Assembly: GCA_034231615.1 (NCBI GenBank)
Contig: CM067319.1
Coordinates: 3,306,501 to 3,370,500 of the forward strand
Reading direction: 5' to 3'
Source: Meghimatium bilineatum
Taxonomy: Eukaryota > Mollusca > Gastropoda > Stylommatophora > Philomycidae
Length of the DNA stretch: 64,000 nucleotides
The position numbers and the translations under genes were made by a program. The notes under the pieces were generated by a model, which searched no databases, was not told the DNA's origin, and worked only from the letters and a program-made list of their open reading frames with translations. This document shows, piece by piece, positions 11,246-24,200 of this stretch (position 1 is the stretch's first letter; the number at the start of each line of letters is the position of its first letter).

Positions 11246-11414
11246 TTTGTCATCGCATTAGGAACGGTTCGAATGAACAACTACCTGCACCGTGATATGA
11301 ACCTGACACCAAGGCCATCCCAGACCCCCATCTGTACATCACCGTCGCGGGTCTGCGTGAATAGGCCTACATGTACAAATAATGAATGTACATGTTTCCA
11401 GCGCTAGTATATTT

Positions 11415-11538
11415 AGAATAGTATCTTCTCAAACTGCATCAGATTAGCAGGATATAGTCCATAGAGCGGGATGTGCTGTATTGTGGTTTACAGCTTAGTT
11501 GCAATATCATGCTTTTCGACCTGACACATCCGACTTAT
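11415..11538 (-). repeat. SINE-like repeat, family A
   Basis: On the minus strand it reads AGTCGGATGTGTCAGGTC, AAGCTGTAAACCACAATAC, CTATGGACTATATCCTGCTA and AGTTTGAGAAG. Confidence 0.7.
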
Positions 11539-12079
11539 GCATGGATTATTGCTCAATATGATCTGCTATGGGATGGGACAGCCAGTTCCCATCGATAGGT
11601 AATAGTGTCACTATTTCTTGTTTCCCATTCAGGACCCGTCAATACACGCACATAATAGAGGAAGTAAGACACATTCCTTATCGAGTACGGAACAGTGTCG
11701 GTAATGTGGTCAGTAATACTACGAGCGTCGTTACAATCCTACATGGTGTTCCGGTACCCATTTCACGAGTTATGATCGATTGTGAGTGAAGTCGTTTAAT
11801 TTGAATACATTTCTCTTTTCGACTTGGAATTGAACCGAGAGCACATGTTTAAGAAATAACGCAGTGTCTGCTGTATCCCACTGATTCTTATCCGAAGCAG
11901 CACATGGAATAACGCCTCGTTAGACAGTCTTCGTCTTCTTCTGATTGTCCATGCCGTGTGGGCGTTAGTTATCAAGTCTTTCCACAGCCTCCTATTTCGT
12001 GATCTTACTGTGACTGACTGTAATCTTAAATATACATCGTAAAGCATACACAAATATTCTATGCTTTTCTGCGAATGAT

Positions 12080-12295
12080 ACCACAAGATTCCCATGTCAA
12101 GCTTTGATGTGGTCACCAAGGGGAAATAGAGAACAAGGAAGATCAAAAGACACCCTATATAGAACTATTACAAGAGAGTCCTTCACATTCGGTATCAGAA
12201 ACAATGAAGACTTAAGACAGATTGCAATAAAACGCTAGACATGGAAATCTATTACATCCGCCCTATGCGCCGTCTTTGGCCCTAGAGGAATAATT
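12080..12295 (+). mobile_element. LINE tail fragment of a second clade
   Basis: Broken frames around 12115-12260 read W.PRGNREQGRSKDTLYRT and later TWKSITSALCAV. This is a worn copy of the W.P.GKR.RGRPK..WRR and W..LV.ALC end typical of a widespread non-LTR clade, also found at 45040-45360. Positions 11540-12080 hold nothing recognisable. Confidence 0.45.
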
Positions 12296-12594
12296 AGCTA
12301 ACTAACTAACTGTGGCAGTACACACAATATTTAAGGTTACTGGTGTAGTAGCGGGTCCAGAAATGTCAAATAATTGTTACTTAATAATTTATGCGGATAA
12401 ACTTGGAATAGGGTAATGAAGTTTTGATAATCACTGAAAAAAACATAGGCCTATAATAAATCACAGAAATCGACGTTATGACCTAAGGGCCTGTATCAAG
12501 AATATATTCACAACTAAAAACGACGAGTAAGAACGGCACCATTGATGTTCACATGACAGAGAAAAATATAGACTGGTTTTAAGTAAAGTGTACC

Positions 12595-12668
12595 TCTTAT
12601 GGTAATGTATGCTTCTTTCAACCGCCGCCGTTAGTTTAATTTGGTTATATAATATCTTTACAACTATC
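12595..12668 (+). repeat. Dispersed repeat, pair with 63165-63235
   Basis: Shares TCTTTCAACCGC, CGTTAGTTTAATTTGG and the following TTATA with a site near the right end of the window. The class is unknown. Confidence 0.45.
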
Positions 12669-12714
12669 TAAAAATAATGAAGCTCGTTTAAAAAAAAAAT
12701 ATATATATTTACTT

Positions 12715-12832
12715 TCAAGTTTACACAAAATATTTCCAGTTTACACACAATATTTCCAGTTTACACGACAATATTTAGAGTTTACACGACAATATTTAGA
12801 GTTTACACGACAATATTTAGAGTTTACAATAC
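12715..12832. repeat. Short tandem array, about 21-bp unit
   Basis: Five copies around CAGTTTACACAATATTTC and GAGTTTACACGACAATATTT, with two unit variants in blocks. Confidence 0.8.
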
Positions 12833-13117
12833 CAAATTTATAGTCATGATTTACATTCGATGATTGGACACTTTGATGTAAGGTATGGACTTGCGCGCGG
12901 ATTTTTGTTCTTGGCTTTGCACCTTAATAATTTACATGAAGATTACGTTGTATCAACGTAATACACACTGTAGGCCCAGCACATTCGATTTCGGCATGTT
13001 TTGACATTGCTGGTGGGTTACGATAGCCTTTGAAAACCTTCCTAACTGCTGCCAGGCGGCGAATGTGTATTGACTCTATGCTGATCAATATAAGGTAATA
13101 CTGCGTGAAACGTAACA

Positions 13118-13430
13118 ACAATAGTACTTAGAAAAACACAGGTTTTTGAATGTTTCACTTGAACAAGACGGACTATCGCTAAGGGGTTATGATATTTAAA
13201 CACGTAAACAGGCAAATGGCAATACACAAGACATTTTCAACGTTTCGAACCGTTTGGTCTTTTTCAAGAATATACAAAACAAACAGTGGAAAACAATGAA
13301 AACAGTAAATACTATGTTACCACCACAGAGGCAGCGAATGCATAGTAAAGGCAAATATGGATGAAAATAGTACTTGTCCGTCTTGTTCAAGTGAAACATT
13401 AAAAAACCTGTGTTTTACGTAAATACTATT
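13118..13430. mobile_element. Fold-back element with about 60-bp inverted arms
   Basis: Positions 13118-13180 are the reverse complement of 13374-13430: left CACAGGTTTTTGAATGTTTC, right GAAACATTAAAAAACCTGTG. The loop (13235-13275), on the minus strand, reads CTTGAAAAAGACC, five bases, TTCGAAACGTTG, related to the motif in the larger fold-back elements. Confidence 0.7.
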
Positions 13431-13689
13431 GACTACATCGAGACGTTTCGTCACTCACGTCTATCTTGCACGAGGTTTTCCGCAACCAGTGAACGTGTCT
13501 CGTTTAATTAGATGTATTGTTCCTGTGCCCATCGGGTGCTGAACCTTTTCTCTCGCGAGCAAGATTCCGGTATAGGAAAAACTCGAAAGTAGAATTGGGC
13601 ACGGGCTCATTTGACATATGGGCTACTGTGTCTTCTCGAGTATGAACAGCACCTTCGCCAGTTAGTCTTGTGCTTGACAATTGTTGCTT

Positions 13690-14175
13690 CATCGCCGCTA
13701 TGTCAATTCACATTCACAACGATACCCTCTAGAGTGTGTTGCCTTTTCCATATTCATTGTCTATATTCAAAGGCCTACTCTTAGGATCACCATATCTTAG
13801 CGGGATCTACCCATATCGGGACATTAACATTTGTCGCCCCTCCAATGGTTCTGCCTTTTTTTGGCTGACAGACGAGATGCACAAATGCTTTACATCACTG
13901 TGCTCCGAAAATGCTGCTACGTGTGTTGGCGTAGAGGTCTCGGAGATATTGCCTGTCTCTGTGCAAGCAATTCTCATTCCTCCCACAGCCTTACATATCC
14001 ACAGACACGAGTCTAAAAGTGTTGGCCAGGAAGACAGCAAGAGCAGCTGCATTTCTGTTTCCAGGGTGCACCACGAGGAGGTACTTTTAGGATCTTGGGT
14101 ATCTGCTAACCCTGGGTCCGCCCAGAGCAGTGCTGTACCCTTGCACCCCACCCCGCGGAATGAAATGTGAGACGC
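13690..14175. other. GC-elevated segment with open frames on both strands
   Basis: Richer in GC than its surroundings. A 144-codon + frame (13736-14170) and a 114-codon minus frame (13807-14151) overlap. Neither resembles a family I know, and no splice or start context favours one. Minus-strand pieces such as AFVHLVCQPKKGRTIGG look protein-like but lie in another frame with stops. It may be a decayed mobile element or an exon; unassigned. Confidence 0.25.
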
Positions 14176-14179
14176 CGGG

Positions 14180-14764
14180 GTTTACAATATTGTGAAATTG
14201 ATAATAAAACACTCATAAATGTTGCACATGATGTCCAAATTACATAAGAAATGTCGTGGCTCAGGTAATCCTGTCACCGGGACGTCTAACCATTATTGAT
14301 ATAGATGTAACCAGGATGAGTTGTGTTTATATTTATATAAGAGAAAGTCAAAGGTAAAACAGAAAATAGTGAAAAGGCATCACAATATCGTCAAACTAGA
14401 CACACCACAGTATCGGTCAAACAGGACAAAACAGAGAAATGTAGGAACAGCATATCATCCATACGACTGACGGGCAGTGATCCCAAAGGGGATGTAATTT
14501 ATGGACTGTAACAGAAGAGTTTGTGTCAGGTGGACTATTATATGCGGTTGTGTCCCTTAGAACTACTATTGATTCAATAATGGCCCACAGAGATGGACAT
14601 CCACAGAAAGATGTATGGGAGCGCTGAGGAGCTTTCAAATACATCAGCATTTATTAAGAAAACAGGACTTGCTGTGTAGACATGTCAAACTGTGAACGAT
14701 AAGAATAAGAAGATGCAATAGCATCTTATTAAATTGTGTTTAACCAAATATATATAACGATTAT
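14180..14764. other. Intergenic sequence, nothing recognised
   Basis: No domain, tandem repeat or RNA gene is visible. Confidence 0.4.
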
Positions 14765-14922
14765 CGCCGGAGTCGGATGTGGCGAGCCATTAATTGTCGA
14801 CACAACGTATTTCCGTTCTATGAACTATGCCAACATACCGATCAACATCGAGTAGGAACATCCTACTACAAGAGAGATTACGATGGGAGTTTGAGAACGA
14901 ACGCACAAAATACAGAAAAATA
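14765..14922 (+). repeat. SINE-like repeat, family A
   Basis: Contains GAGTCGGATGTGGCGAGCCA, TTTCCGTTCTATGAACTA and GTTTGAGAACGAACGCACAA. As in copy 2, it carries CTACAAGAGAGATTACG-like sequence before the tail. Confidence 0.65.
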
Positions 14923-14924
14923 AA

Positions 14925-15910
14925 ATTATACACACTTAATAATATAAGCTATGTACAATACACACTACACTCTGTTACTGTAGAAGTCTTACTCCATGAT
15001 AAGGGTTTAATGGATTATTTATACCTATTTTTTCTGAAAGCTTCTGAGAGTTATAAAAGTGTAAACACTGTTAAGTGATAAAATGCGTTACATTAGACTA
15101 AGAAAACACACAGTCTATGAAAATGATGATGTTCGTCCGTCGTAATCGACGATGACTAATAACTCAACCATAATAATAATAACAATATATAATAACAAAT
15201 AATAAAGTTAATAGTGCGTTTTTAAATGACTAACAAGTCCAATGCGAGCACAAAATGTTCTACAAAATTGACAACTGTAGAGGGTGTCTATGGGACGTTG
15301 AGATGTTTTGTCTTTTCTACGTGCCCGCTTCTATCTTGCAGTATCTTGCCTGGTCTCTTCCGCCGCTAGTTCTCCCGTTCTAAGTCTGTAACGCCATGAT
15401 GTTCTTTCCGGCGCGAGGCTCTCCCAAGAGCCTTCTTTAATTTTAAGATGTTTCAGTGATGATTTGAAGGCAGACAGTCTATAGGAATATGATTACAGCT
15501 GAGCGAAAGCGCAGTGCATTTAACAGAGTTGAAATGTGGTGTTAAGTAACCTCGTGTTTTATGCCTACATACTAGCACTAGTACAATTGAAAGTGCCACG
15601 CTCACTCATAGTACCTCATCAAACAGAGATCTGTGTGGCATTACTGATGAAGAATCAAATACATGTTTGAAAAAATGAACTAGCAATGATAAATACAATA
15701 ATCAACATGAATCTGTAAGTTACAGGGATTACTGAGTCTGAAAGCTATCATTTGATGTGTGGGGGAGGGGGGGCGGCGGCGAGGGGAAGGGATAATTGGG
15801 GTAAATAGTACATTTCTTAACCATAAACATCTGTTGTCAAGTCGCATCCATATGTGGACACTGGAAACACACATGTTCGTAATAAGCACGATTTGGCTCA
15901 TATGTTAGTA
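14925..15910. other. Intergenic sequence without recognised gene
   Basis: AT-rich, with ATAATA microsatellite near 15165-15210 and a G-rich patch at 15760-15790. The segment 15260-15480 has higher complexity but matches nothing I recognise. Confidence 0.4.
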
Positions 15911-15919
15911 CCCTGCCAC

Positions 15920-16740
15920 AATTTCTTTAGATGTTTTAATTTTGTCAGGGTCATTGCTGTTCTTCTCTTAATCTCAACAGCGAAGTCGCCCACATTGTTT
16001 ATATTAACTCATAAATAATCAAAATGCGTTACTTCTTCTAAGACGCAATTCTCTAAATTAATTTTGGGTCTTGATTTCGTTTTACGGTTGCCATAGTTTT
16101 TGTCTATTTCATGTTTAAAAACAAGTTTTGCTGTTCGCTAAATTTCGGGGTTGATTTAATTAAAACTAGTAGGTTTTGTTCATTTTTTTTTTAAATTAAT
16201 AACATTGTGTTGTCTGTATATCTTCTGAAATCTGCAGCCCTCCTATATTTACGGGTCTGAATTCAGTCTTCATGATTTCTTGTTTCACGTATCTCATATT
16301 TTCCCGCATAAATGTTAAACAAGTATGGAGACAAGATACAGCCTTGTTTTACCCCTATTTGTACATTAAACCACTCTAATCTTGCACCATCCACCTTTAC
16401 CGCTGCTTCTTGGTATTTTTATTTACAGATCTGCTATTAGTCTTGTAAATGTGTTTTGAGAAACCCATGTTTCATTATTTCCCTTAGTTGTTGATAATTC
16501 ACGCAGTCGAATGCTTTGGTATAGTCTATGAAACATGCAGTTAATTCGATGTTATACTCTCTACATTTAATTCGATGTTATACTCTCTACATTTAATTCG
16601 ATGTTATACTCTCTACATTTCTTCATGAGCATCTTCATGTGACATCTCGTGCCTCTGCCGTGTCTAAATCACGCATGCGCTTCGTGAATCTAGTCTTTCA
16701 TTTTATTATGTATTATTTTCATTATAGTGTGCAGTAATAT
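15920..16740 (-). mobile_element. LINE reverse-transcriptase fragment
   Basis: The minus strand, read from about 16540 downward, gives FIDYTKAFDCVNYQQLREIM, then AAVKVDGARLEWFNVQIGVK, QGCILSPYLFNIYAG and, after a gap, RYTDNTMLL. These are the palm motifs including a mutated F/YADD box (YTDN). A small 26-bp triplication lies inside it at 16535-16622. The copy has stops and frameshifts and is dead. Confidence 0.75.
16535..16622. repeat. 26-bp unit, three tandem copies
   Basis: Three copies of TTAATTCGATGTTATACTCT followed by CTACAT. The array expanded from LINE-derived sequence. Confidence 0.9.
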
Positions 16741-16904
16741 TTTACTAACCTGGCTGATTAAGCAGATTATTCTAGAATTCGAACATATTTGCATATCACC
16801 TCTCTTGGGTTTTGATATATATACTAATATATTTTAATATATATATTAATATATATTTTCAGCCCCTGGCCACGTTTCCGTTTTTCAGATCATATTGCAT
16901 AGCT

Positions 16905-19463
16905 AATAGAAGATATATGCCCCAACATCAGCGGAAGACGAAACAGAAATTGATTATTTTATGAGCAATTACAATTCGCGCTTGGAAAAATAAACAAACA
17001 CGACATAAAAATAGTTTTGGGCGACTTCAACGCAAAAGTAGGTCAGGTCAGAGATCAACATGACCCGTGTCAAGGTACACACGGCCTAGGCATTAGAAAC
17101 AATAGTGGAGAGCGTCTGCTAGCCTTTTGTGCAGAGAGCAGCCTAGCTGTAATGAATACATTTTTTTCAGACAACACCATAGAAGACTATACACCTGGAC
17201 GTCGCCGGACGGAAAGACTAGAAACCAAATAGATTACATATTAATAGATCAAAGATGGAAAACAAACATTCATCAATGCAAGACACTACCAGGCGCAGAC
17301 TGCGACACTGATCATGAGTTTCTCATCGCAAAGTTCAAGGTAAAGATAAAAAAGACAACAAAAACTTCAATGATTACCAGATACGATATGACGTTGATAC
17401 CGAAAGAATACAACATCGAAATTCAAAACAAATTCGAAAAATTACTAGAAATACAAGAAGAATACTCTCCACATGAACTTGAAAACAAAATAAGTGACAT
17501 TTTCAATGACTGTGCAAAAAACATGTTTACACAAAAAGAGCAGGAAGAAGAAAGAGTATATATCAGAAGAAACTATGCGCATTATCCAAGAAAGAAGACA
17601 CATCAAAAATAGTTGTAAAAACAGAACAAATTATAGAATCCTGTCAAGAGATATACAAAGAAGAATTAAACAAGACAAGCAAAACTACATAAACAAAATA
17701 TGCCTGGAAATAGAAGGGCAGAAAAGCCAAGGTAACAGTAAAACAATGTTCGAAAATGTACGACACCTAAGAGACAGCAAACCTCAACCATCATTAAAAG
17801 TGCTGAAAGATAAACAAGGAAACATATTAACAGAAGGGAAGCATATCTTATATAGATGGAAGGAATACTGCAGTGAGATGTATAATGACCCAAGAAAAAC
17901 CAAAAACAGAACAATAAACGAATATGAAAAGGAGCCAGAACCCACAAAGGAAGAAGTAAGATACGCAATAGAAAGTTTAAAGAAAGGTAAAGCCCCAGGC
18001 AATGATGGCTTAACAACAGAAATGATACACGCAGGCGGCGAGGCCGGAATCAAGATTTACCACAAACTCTGCTGCAAAATATGGGAATGCGGTACATGGC
18101 CGGATGAATAGAAAAAATCATTATATATTCCCCTCCCAAAAAAAGGCGACCTTCAGATTTGCTCTAACTACCGAACTATAGCCCTTATAAGTCAAGCAAG
18201 TAAAATAATGCTAAACATCATAATGCAAAGAATCAAACAGAAATTAGAGATGGAGATAAACGAAACACAGGCTGGTTTCAGATCTGGCAGAGGAACAAGA
18301 GACAAAGAGATCACATTCTTAACATGAGATTGATCATAGAAAAGTGTAGGGAATTTTCAACTTACCTGCACATGTGTTTCATAGATTACTCAAAAGCGTT
18401 CGACTGCGTCCAACACCAGCAACTATGGGAGATAATGAACAGCATGGGTTTCCCAAGACATCTGATTCATCTAATAGAGGAACTTTACCAAGATCAAAAG
18501 GCTGCAGTGAAGTTAGAGGACGACCTCTCAGAGTGGTTTGAGGTACAGAGTGGAGTAAGGCAAGGGTGCACACTCTCCCCATACCTGTTCAACATCTACG
18601 CTGAAAGTATAATGAGGAACGTGAGAAAAGACATACACAACACTGACTACCACGCTTTAAACATAGGTGGATTCCTAATTCCGGAACAACGCTACGCAGA
18701 CGACACAGTGCTTCTTTCAAACGATATAAAGGGATTGGAACAACTAATCAAGAACACAAAGAAATATAGTGAAACACAAAATTTGTATTTAAACACGCAG
18801 AAAACAAAAATCATGTCAACAGATATAACAACACAACAACCAAAAATCAGAATAGACAATACCGAGATAGAATGTGTGGATAAATTTGAATACTTAGGAG
18901 CAAACATCAACGGTGCAGGAGACTGCATGGCAGAAATAAGGAAGAGATTGGCAATGGCATATTGCAAAATAACACGGCTGAAAAACATATGGAAAAACAA
19001 CAAAATAGAAACGAAAGTGCTAATGTTACGAACTTTTATTTTTCCGGTTGCAACATACGGCTGTGAAACATGGACCCTAAGTAAAACAGCGGCAAAGAGG
19101 ATCAACGCCTTCGAGCTGAAATGCTACAGGAAGATACTTAGAATATCATGGAAAGATAAAATCAGAAACTCAGATATTATAAACACACTGAATATTACAG
19201 AGTGTTGGTTACTAAACACAATAACAAAAAGAAAAATATGCCTGTTTGGTCATATAAAGAGACATAACTGTTTAGAAAGACAAATAATGGAGGGAAGAGT
19301 ACCTGGGAAGAGGAGAAGGGGCAGACCAAGAAGACGATTGACTGACGACATTAAAGATAACATGAATACATCGCTAGAAAATGCAAGCCACATCGCCCAA
19401 GACATAGAGAGGTTCAGAGAGTTCATTGGGAAGACAACGTTCTGGAAGGAATACGTCACATGA
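16905..19463 (+). mobile_element. Non-LTR retrotransposon (LINE) with endonuclease and reverse transcriptase, inactivated
   Basis: This is the longest mobile element here. The 5' end is cut inside the endonuclease (first readable YAPTSAEDETEIDYF). Endonuclease motifs are GDFNAKVGQ (about 17020), SPDGKTRNQIDYILID (about 17200) and CDTDHEFLIAKF (about 17305). The linker reads GKAPGNDGLTTEMIHAGG. The reverse transcriptase follows: YIPLPKKGDL, ETQAGFRSGRGTRD, FIDYSKAFDCV, SGVRQGCTLSPYLFNIYAES and YADDTVLLS. The C-terminal part has YGCETWTL, FGHIKRH and GRPRRRLTDDIKDN, ending WKEYVT and TGA at 19461-19463. Known roles are target nicking and copying of its RNA onto the nick. Lesions are frameshifts near 16960, 17190, 17555 and 18300, and a TAG at 18108-18110 where the family normally has tryptophan. 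The last 379 codons (18324-19463) remain open. I saw no poly-A tail or target duplication. Confidence 0.92.
18324..19463 (+). pseudogene. Longest intact reading frame of the LINE: reverse transcriptase
   Basis: A 379-codon stretch covering the polymerase palm from FIDYSKAFDCV through YADDTVLLS to the C-terminal WKEYVT. It is the 3' portion of the LINE ORF, detached from the upstream part by a frameshift near 18300. The ATG at 18324 is internal to the original protein, so this is not an independent gene. All the catalytic aspartates of the palm are present. Confidence 0.85.
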
Positions 19464-19559
19464 CAACACTGCTTTCGTCCCCGGCTTTAATAATGTTACC
19501 TGTTATATCCTTAGGCACTAAAATCTTGCTATTCCCAACGCTAATTTCATGCCATATTT

Positions 19560-19800
19560 CTGTTATACAACTTTTAAGTGAGTTCCTAGAGTTCAGATTT
19601 GGAACCAGTCAATAGATTGATGTCAACGGTGTAAGTGGTACAACACAAGTTTGAAAGGTGTATACAGCCAACAGTTATTGCTCTTTGGTGATCGTGCAGT
19701 GCCTCTTTCATTATATATTCCAGATAAATATTAAAAAATACTGGGAAAAGTATGCAGCTCTGGTACACTCCTATATCCGTCTAGAACAATTTGGCAGCGT
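19560..19800 (-). mobile_element. LINE reverse-transcriptase fragment of a second clade
   Basis: Minus-strand frame reads YQSCILFPVFFNIYLEYIM, KEALHDHQRAITVGCIHL and NLCCTTYTVDINLLTGSKSE. The layout corresponds to the QGCLLSP.LFN, then FADDI.LLAGS region of non-LTR polymerases, with the FADD box ruined (TYTVDI). Confidence 0.7.
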
Positions 19801-19804
19801 CGTC

Positions 19805-21068
19805 ATTTATGAAACTAGCACTGCCGGCATATACAGCGTTTCAATAATATGTATGACACTTATATCGAAGTTGTACTGTCTCAGAACCTGCCATAGGCCT
19901 TGACAAGAGCAAATGTTTCTGTGGAAATTTTAAAATAATCAATAATATAGCATGATTAAAACTCATAGTTTAAAAATTAACAACCGAGACACATAACAGT
20001 AAGTACAATGATAAATGATTGCTCCATACAACCGGGACACAGTACAACAATGATACACGATTACTTCAGACATATTTGACAATAGTAGCAGACCACAACT
20101 ATCTTTTAATGTAGATACTAAAGATCACTTGTATGGTACTGCAGTCCTAAAAGGGATAAAACGGCTAATAACACACCAACACCACACTCAGCAATGGACA
20201 CCATCTTGCAGAATAAACCAAACACCAAGAAATTAAAAGCTATTTTTGGCTATTACATAATTAATTAAGGATATGGTAAATGATAATAAGCTGATTAAGC
20301 ACTGTCTTTTAAATGTTATATCACAAGACTTATATTAAAGTTTCTTTGAATAATCTTAATCATTATATATTAGGAAAAACTGCACCAGTAATAACTAAAA
20401 AATTACTATAGAAAATAAGTAATATTTTCTTGACTAAGATTTCGTTAATTTTAACTACACGTCATTGTAATATTCACGGATAGTAATGAAATGCTATACG
20501 ATTACCTGAAGCAATTTAAGTTAAAAGGTTAGTGTTTTCATTTGTGCTTTTTTTTAAATCTAGAGACAAGTATATTTTTAGCTAAACGAATTGGCAACCA
20601 TCACATACGTAATTAGTTTCGTAGATTTATGAAACCTAGCAACTGACATTAAATATCCATTTTTATAACTAAGGGTATAGTTTTTAGCTTTAAGATGTGC
20701 GATAAAGTAGCTTGCAATTATGATAAAATGCGAAATTTAAGATAACAAATGTTTTGCGTCTGCGCAATGCCACCATTTTATCGTCTGCCAGCATCCTTGG
20801 CGATGGGTTAACGTTTCGCTCGAGGAGTAGGAGAATGGCTCACTGTGTTGAATTTACCACCCTCTAGAGTCTAGACTGTTGTTCTCAGAACTCACTCAAC
20901 CATATCCAAACAATATACACAGGAAAATCTATTGTAATGTCTGGATATAATGAAGCAGCTACTGAACTACGTTTTGATTTTACTGTGATTTTACAGTTTA
21001 TTTTCTGGTTTCCACTGGAGAGATAAGATAAAAAGCGCGACTCAGGATTTCAATTTTCAGAAAGCAAA
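19805..21068. other. Upstream region and presumed 5' UTR of the DHHC gene
   Basis: AT-rich sequence without coding signal. The first coding ATG is at 21069, preceded by GAAAGCAAA. A transcription start is probably between about 20800 and 21060, where GC content rises locally, but no TATA box or initiator can be named with confidence. Confidence 0.4.
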
Positions 21069-21217
21069 ATGACGAAGTCTATGAGAAGATGGGAGGTATT
21101 TCCCGGAAAAAACAAGTTTTATTGTAATGGACGGATTATGATGGCACGACAGGCCAGTGTATTCTATCTGACTTGTGCTTTGATTATTATAACAAGCGGA
21201 CTTTTCTTTGCTTTTGA
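21069..21217 (+). CDS. DHHC palmitoyltransferase, first coding exon
   Basis: Starts at ATG 21069 and encodes [20 protein letters not shown] and TM1 ([18 protein letters not shown]). The donor is TTTTGA|GTGAGT and leaves in phase 2. This start is chosen because WEVFPG..KF.C.GR.MMA is the usual N-terminal block of the group and no upstream in-frame ATG is needed. Confidence 0.9.
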
Positions 21218-24200
21218 GTGAGTATAATTAATTATTATTATATTTTCCAGTTTTTGGCTCTTTTTCCCCCATTTGTTGCCTAATTATTTCATATATCGGC
21301 TGATATTAAGAAATGGCAAAATACTAAACTATGGCCTGTTCATAAAACACAAGAGCATATTAAATTGACATCTCCACTAGAAGATTTTAGACATAAAAAT
21401 AAATAGTACCTCTTTAATCCTAGTAGGACATTAATTCTGAAGTGCAAACGCGAAAGCTAGTAAAATTTCATTGGGGATGATATAATACTCTATCTATCTA
21501 AACGCTGTGGCCCTTATTTGCCTTGCGGCATCAGGGGTGAAAGAGTTCTCTGGAGATGGCCTTCTTGTGTGCTGTTTGTAAGCTTGTTCCTGTCGCTTCT
21601 TTGATTTCTGTGATCCATCTTTTACATGGTTTGCCTCTGGCTTTATATATAATACTTCGAGATAGTATGAAAACACTACATTTGTTTCATCTTTTAGAAA
21701 AATGTTTCAGATTCAAACAATTTAATTGATGTATAAAAAGGTTCTGTGGCAACAATGTACAGAAGAAAGTTCGGTATAACTATGGTTTAAGTCTTCACTG
21801 TGCTATAAATAGCACACAATGTTAACATTTTTAAGTTACGGGCATCACAGATTTCCATGCAAGACCAATGAAATTAATAGATGCCGTGACATCACATCTC
21901 CCGACACAGAGGGCATCACCCACATTTATAATTATAATTTTTATAAATTATTTTTTCATTTATAACTAATCCTAACCCTTACCCCCATCCCTAATTAAAA
22001 TACTAATTCAAAATGAATATGCCTTTTCAATTAATATACCTTAATTTTAAATACAAATTCTACTAATCACGCTGCAAAGGTTAGGTAATACCACAAAACT
22101 AGAACAAAGGTCACAGTGAAGAGTTGATCCGTACGTAATTGCACCAAAATAACTACAGCTAAAAAATGCTGCGTTGATGGCTACTTCCTTAATAGGATAT
22201 GCAACAGATCTTTTGTATAAGAAGGTATTGGTGACATCAACTTGTGTAAATTCTCTCCCCCCCCCATGTCAACAACTGTCAAAACATTTTCAAACCTCCC
22301 CCTTCTATTTGTTGTTGTAATTTCAAAACAGCTTCAGATTGTAGGTTTAGTCTAGAAAGAAAGAATGAAGTAGACTAGATAAAGGATTTAAGAACACTGT
22401 TGAAGACGGATGTGTCAGTCCATTGGCAAATAAAATGCCAACACAATACATTTCTATTCTCTGAACTACATCTACAAGAGAGATCCAGTGGGAATTTGAG
22501 AATGAACACTGAAGATGAAGAAAGATCTAAGAACATAACGGCAATAAGTTACCATGTACAGGAGTAAGAAAGAATTGTATTAAGTAACAAGTCTGCCCAG
22601 TCATCTGGAAGTGGGCCATGAACAATAATTTGTAAACATGAATATTGCTAGATGCAGAGAATCTTATGAACTGCACAGAAGACAAATGTAGATGTGTTGA
22701 AAGATGTCAAAATACAATTAAGAAGCTTATTATCAACATCAGAAGACAAAGCATATTTTAAACGTGTCATGTGGTATAGAATATATCGGTATATATATAG
22801 AATATATTTCAACCAAGCTTTGAACCTTAACACACAGTATTCGATTCACTGGACTACATCCTGCTAATCTGAAGTTTGAGAATGAAAATTAAAAAATAAG
22901 AAAGAGAAACCTTCAGTTTTGTATATATTTGTAAGATTCTAGTTGTTCCTACCTATGATTGTAAGTTAAAAATGAGAATGATAAAATGCTACATCTATTC
23001 TATATTAATGTATGGCTCAGAAACATGGACACTAAACAATAAATTATAAGGCAGAATTGATGCTTTTGAGATGATACATAGAAGAATAGAGAGTTATCAT
23101 GGAAAGAGAAGAAAACAAACAAAGATGTTATAACAACACTTAATATGAAGAATAAATTAAGGGAAATAAAGATCAGATAAATACAATATTTTGGACACAT
23201 TAAAAGACATGACAACTTGTCGAAGATCTTACTTGAGGATAAAGTCGAAGGAAAGCGAGCAAGAGGTAGGCAGAGATTCAAGTGGGAGAGTAACATCACA
23301 AGAGGGACAGGTTACAGTCTAGCAGAGTCCACCACCAAAACAAGACACGGGATGTTGGAGGTCTGTTGCAGCCAACTTTCGTTGGAGAGACACACTTAAT
23401 GATGATGATGGGGTGTTGCTACCTGTGATTGTTAAATGGAAGAAGAAGATGGCTCGGAGGAACTTCATTGCACTTGTCCATCTGAACACAACAGCAATTA
23501 CCTGCTGAAAGTATTGCTCTGAGCAGCTAACTCCATAGCTCACTGAATTCTCCACATGGGCCTCCTAGGAAATAATGGACATGTAAAACAGGCATTACAG
23601 TTTGATATTGAGTCTTCATGAATACATGATAAATGGTCTGATAACCTCGCCACAGGAGAAATATATTATAATTGAATCCATGTAACAATAAAGTACTTTT
23701 GTTAAGCGAATGTGTCAAATGCAAAAGGTCTCACAGGTCACCCACTAGATCAAGCATCACCAAAATCATAACAGAAGATGTGCCTAAAATTGTGAGGTTT
23801 TCCAACCACACTTTTATCTGCACAATTATGTTTGTCTCTGCTGTGTGAGTGGGAGTCTTTTGTACAATTATGTTTGTTCCTGTATGGATGGGAGACTTCT
23901 GTACAATTATGTTTGTCTCTACTGTTTGAGTGGGAGACTTCTGTACAATTATGTTTGTCTCTACTGTTTGAGTGGGAGACTTCTGTACAATTATGTTTGT
24001 CACTACTGTATGAGTGGGAGACTTCTGTACAATTATGTTTGACTACTGTTTGAGTGGGAGAGTTCTGTACAATTATGTTTGTCTCTACTGTTTGAGTGGG
24101 AGACTTCTGTACAATTATGTTTGTCTCTACTGTATGAATGGGAGTCTTGTGTACAATTATGTTTGACCCTGCTGTATGAGTGGAAATCTTATGGTGTATG

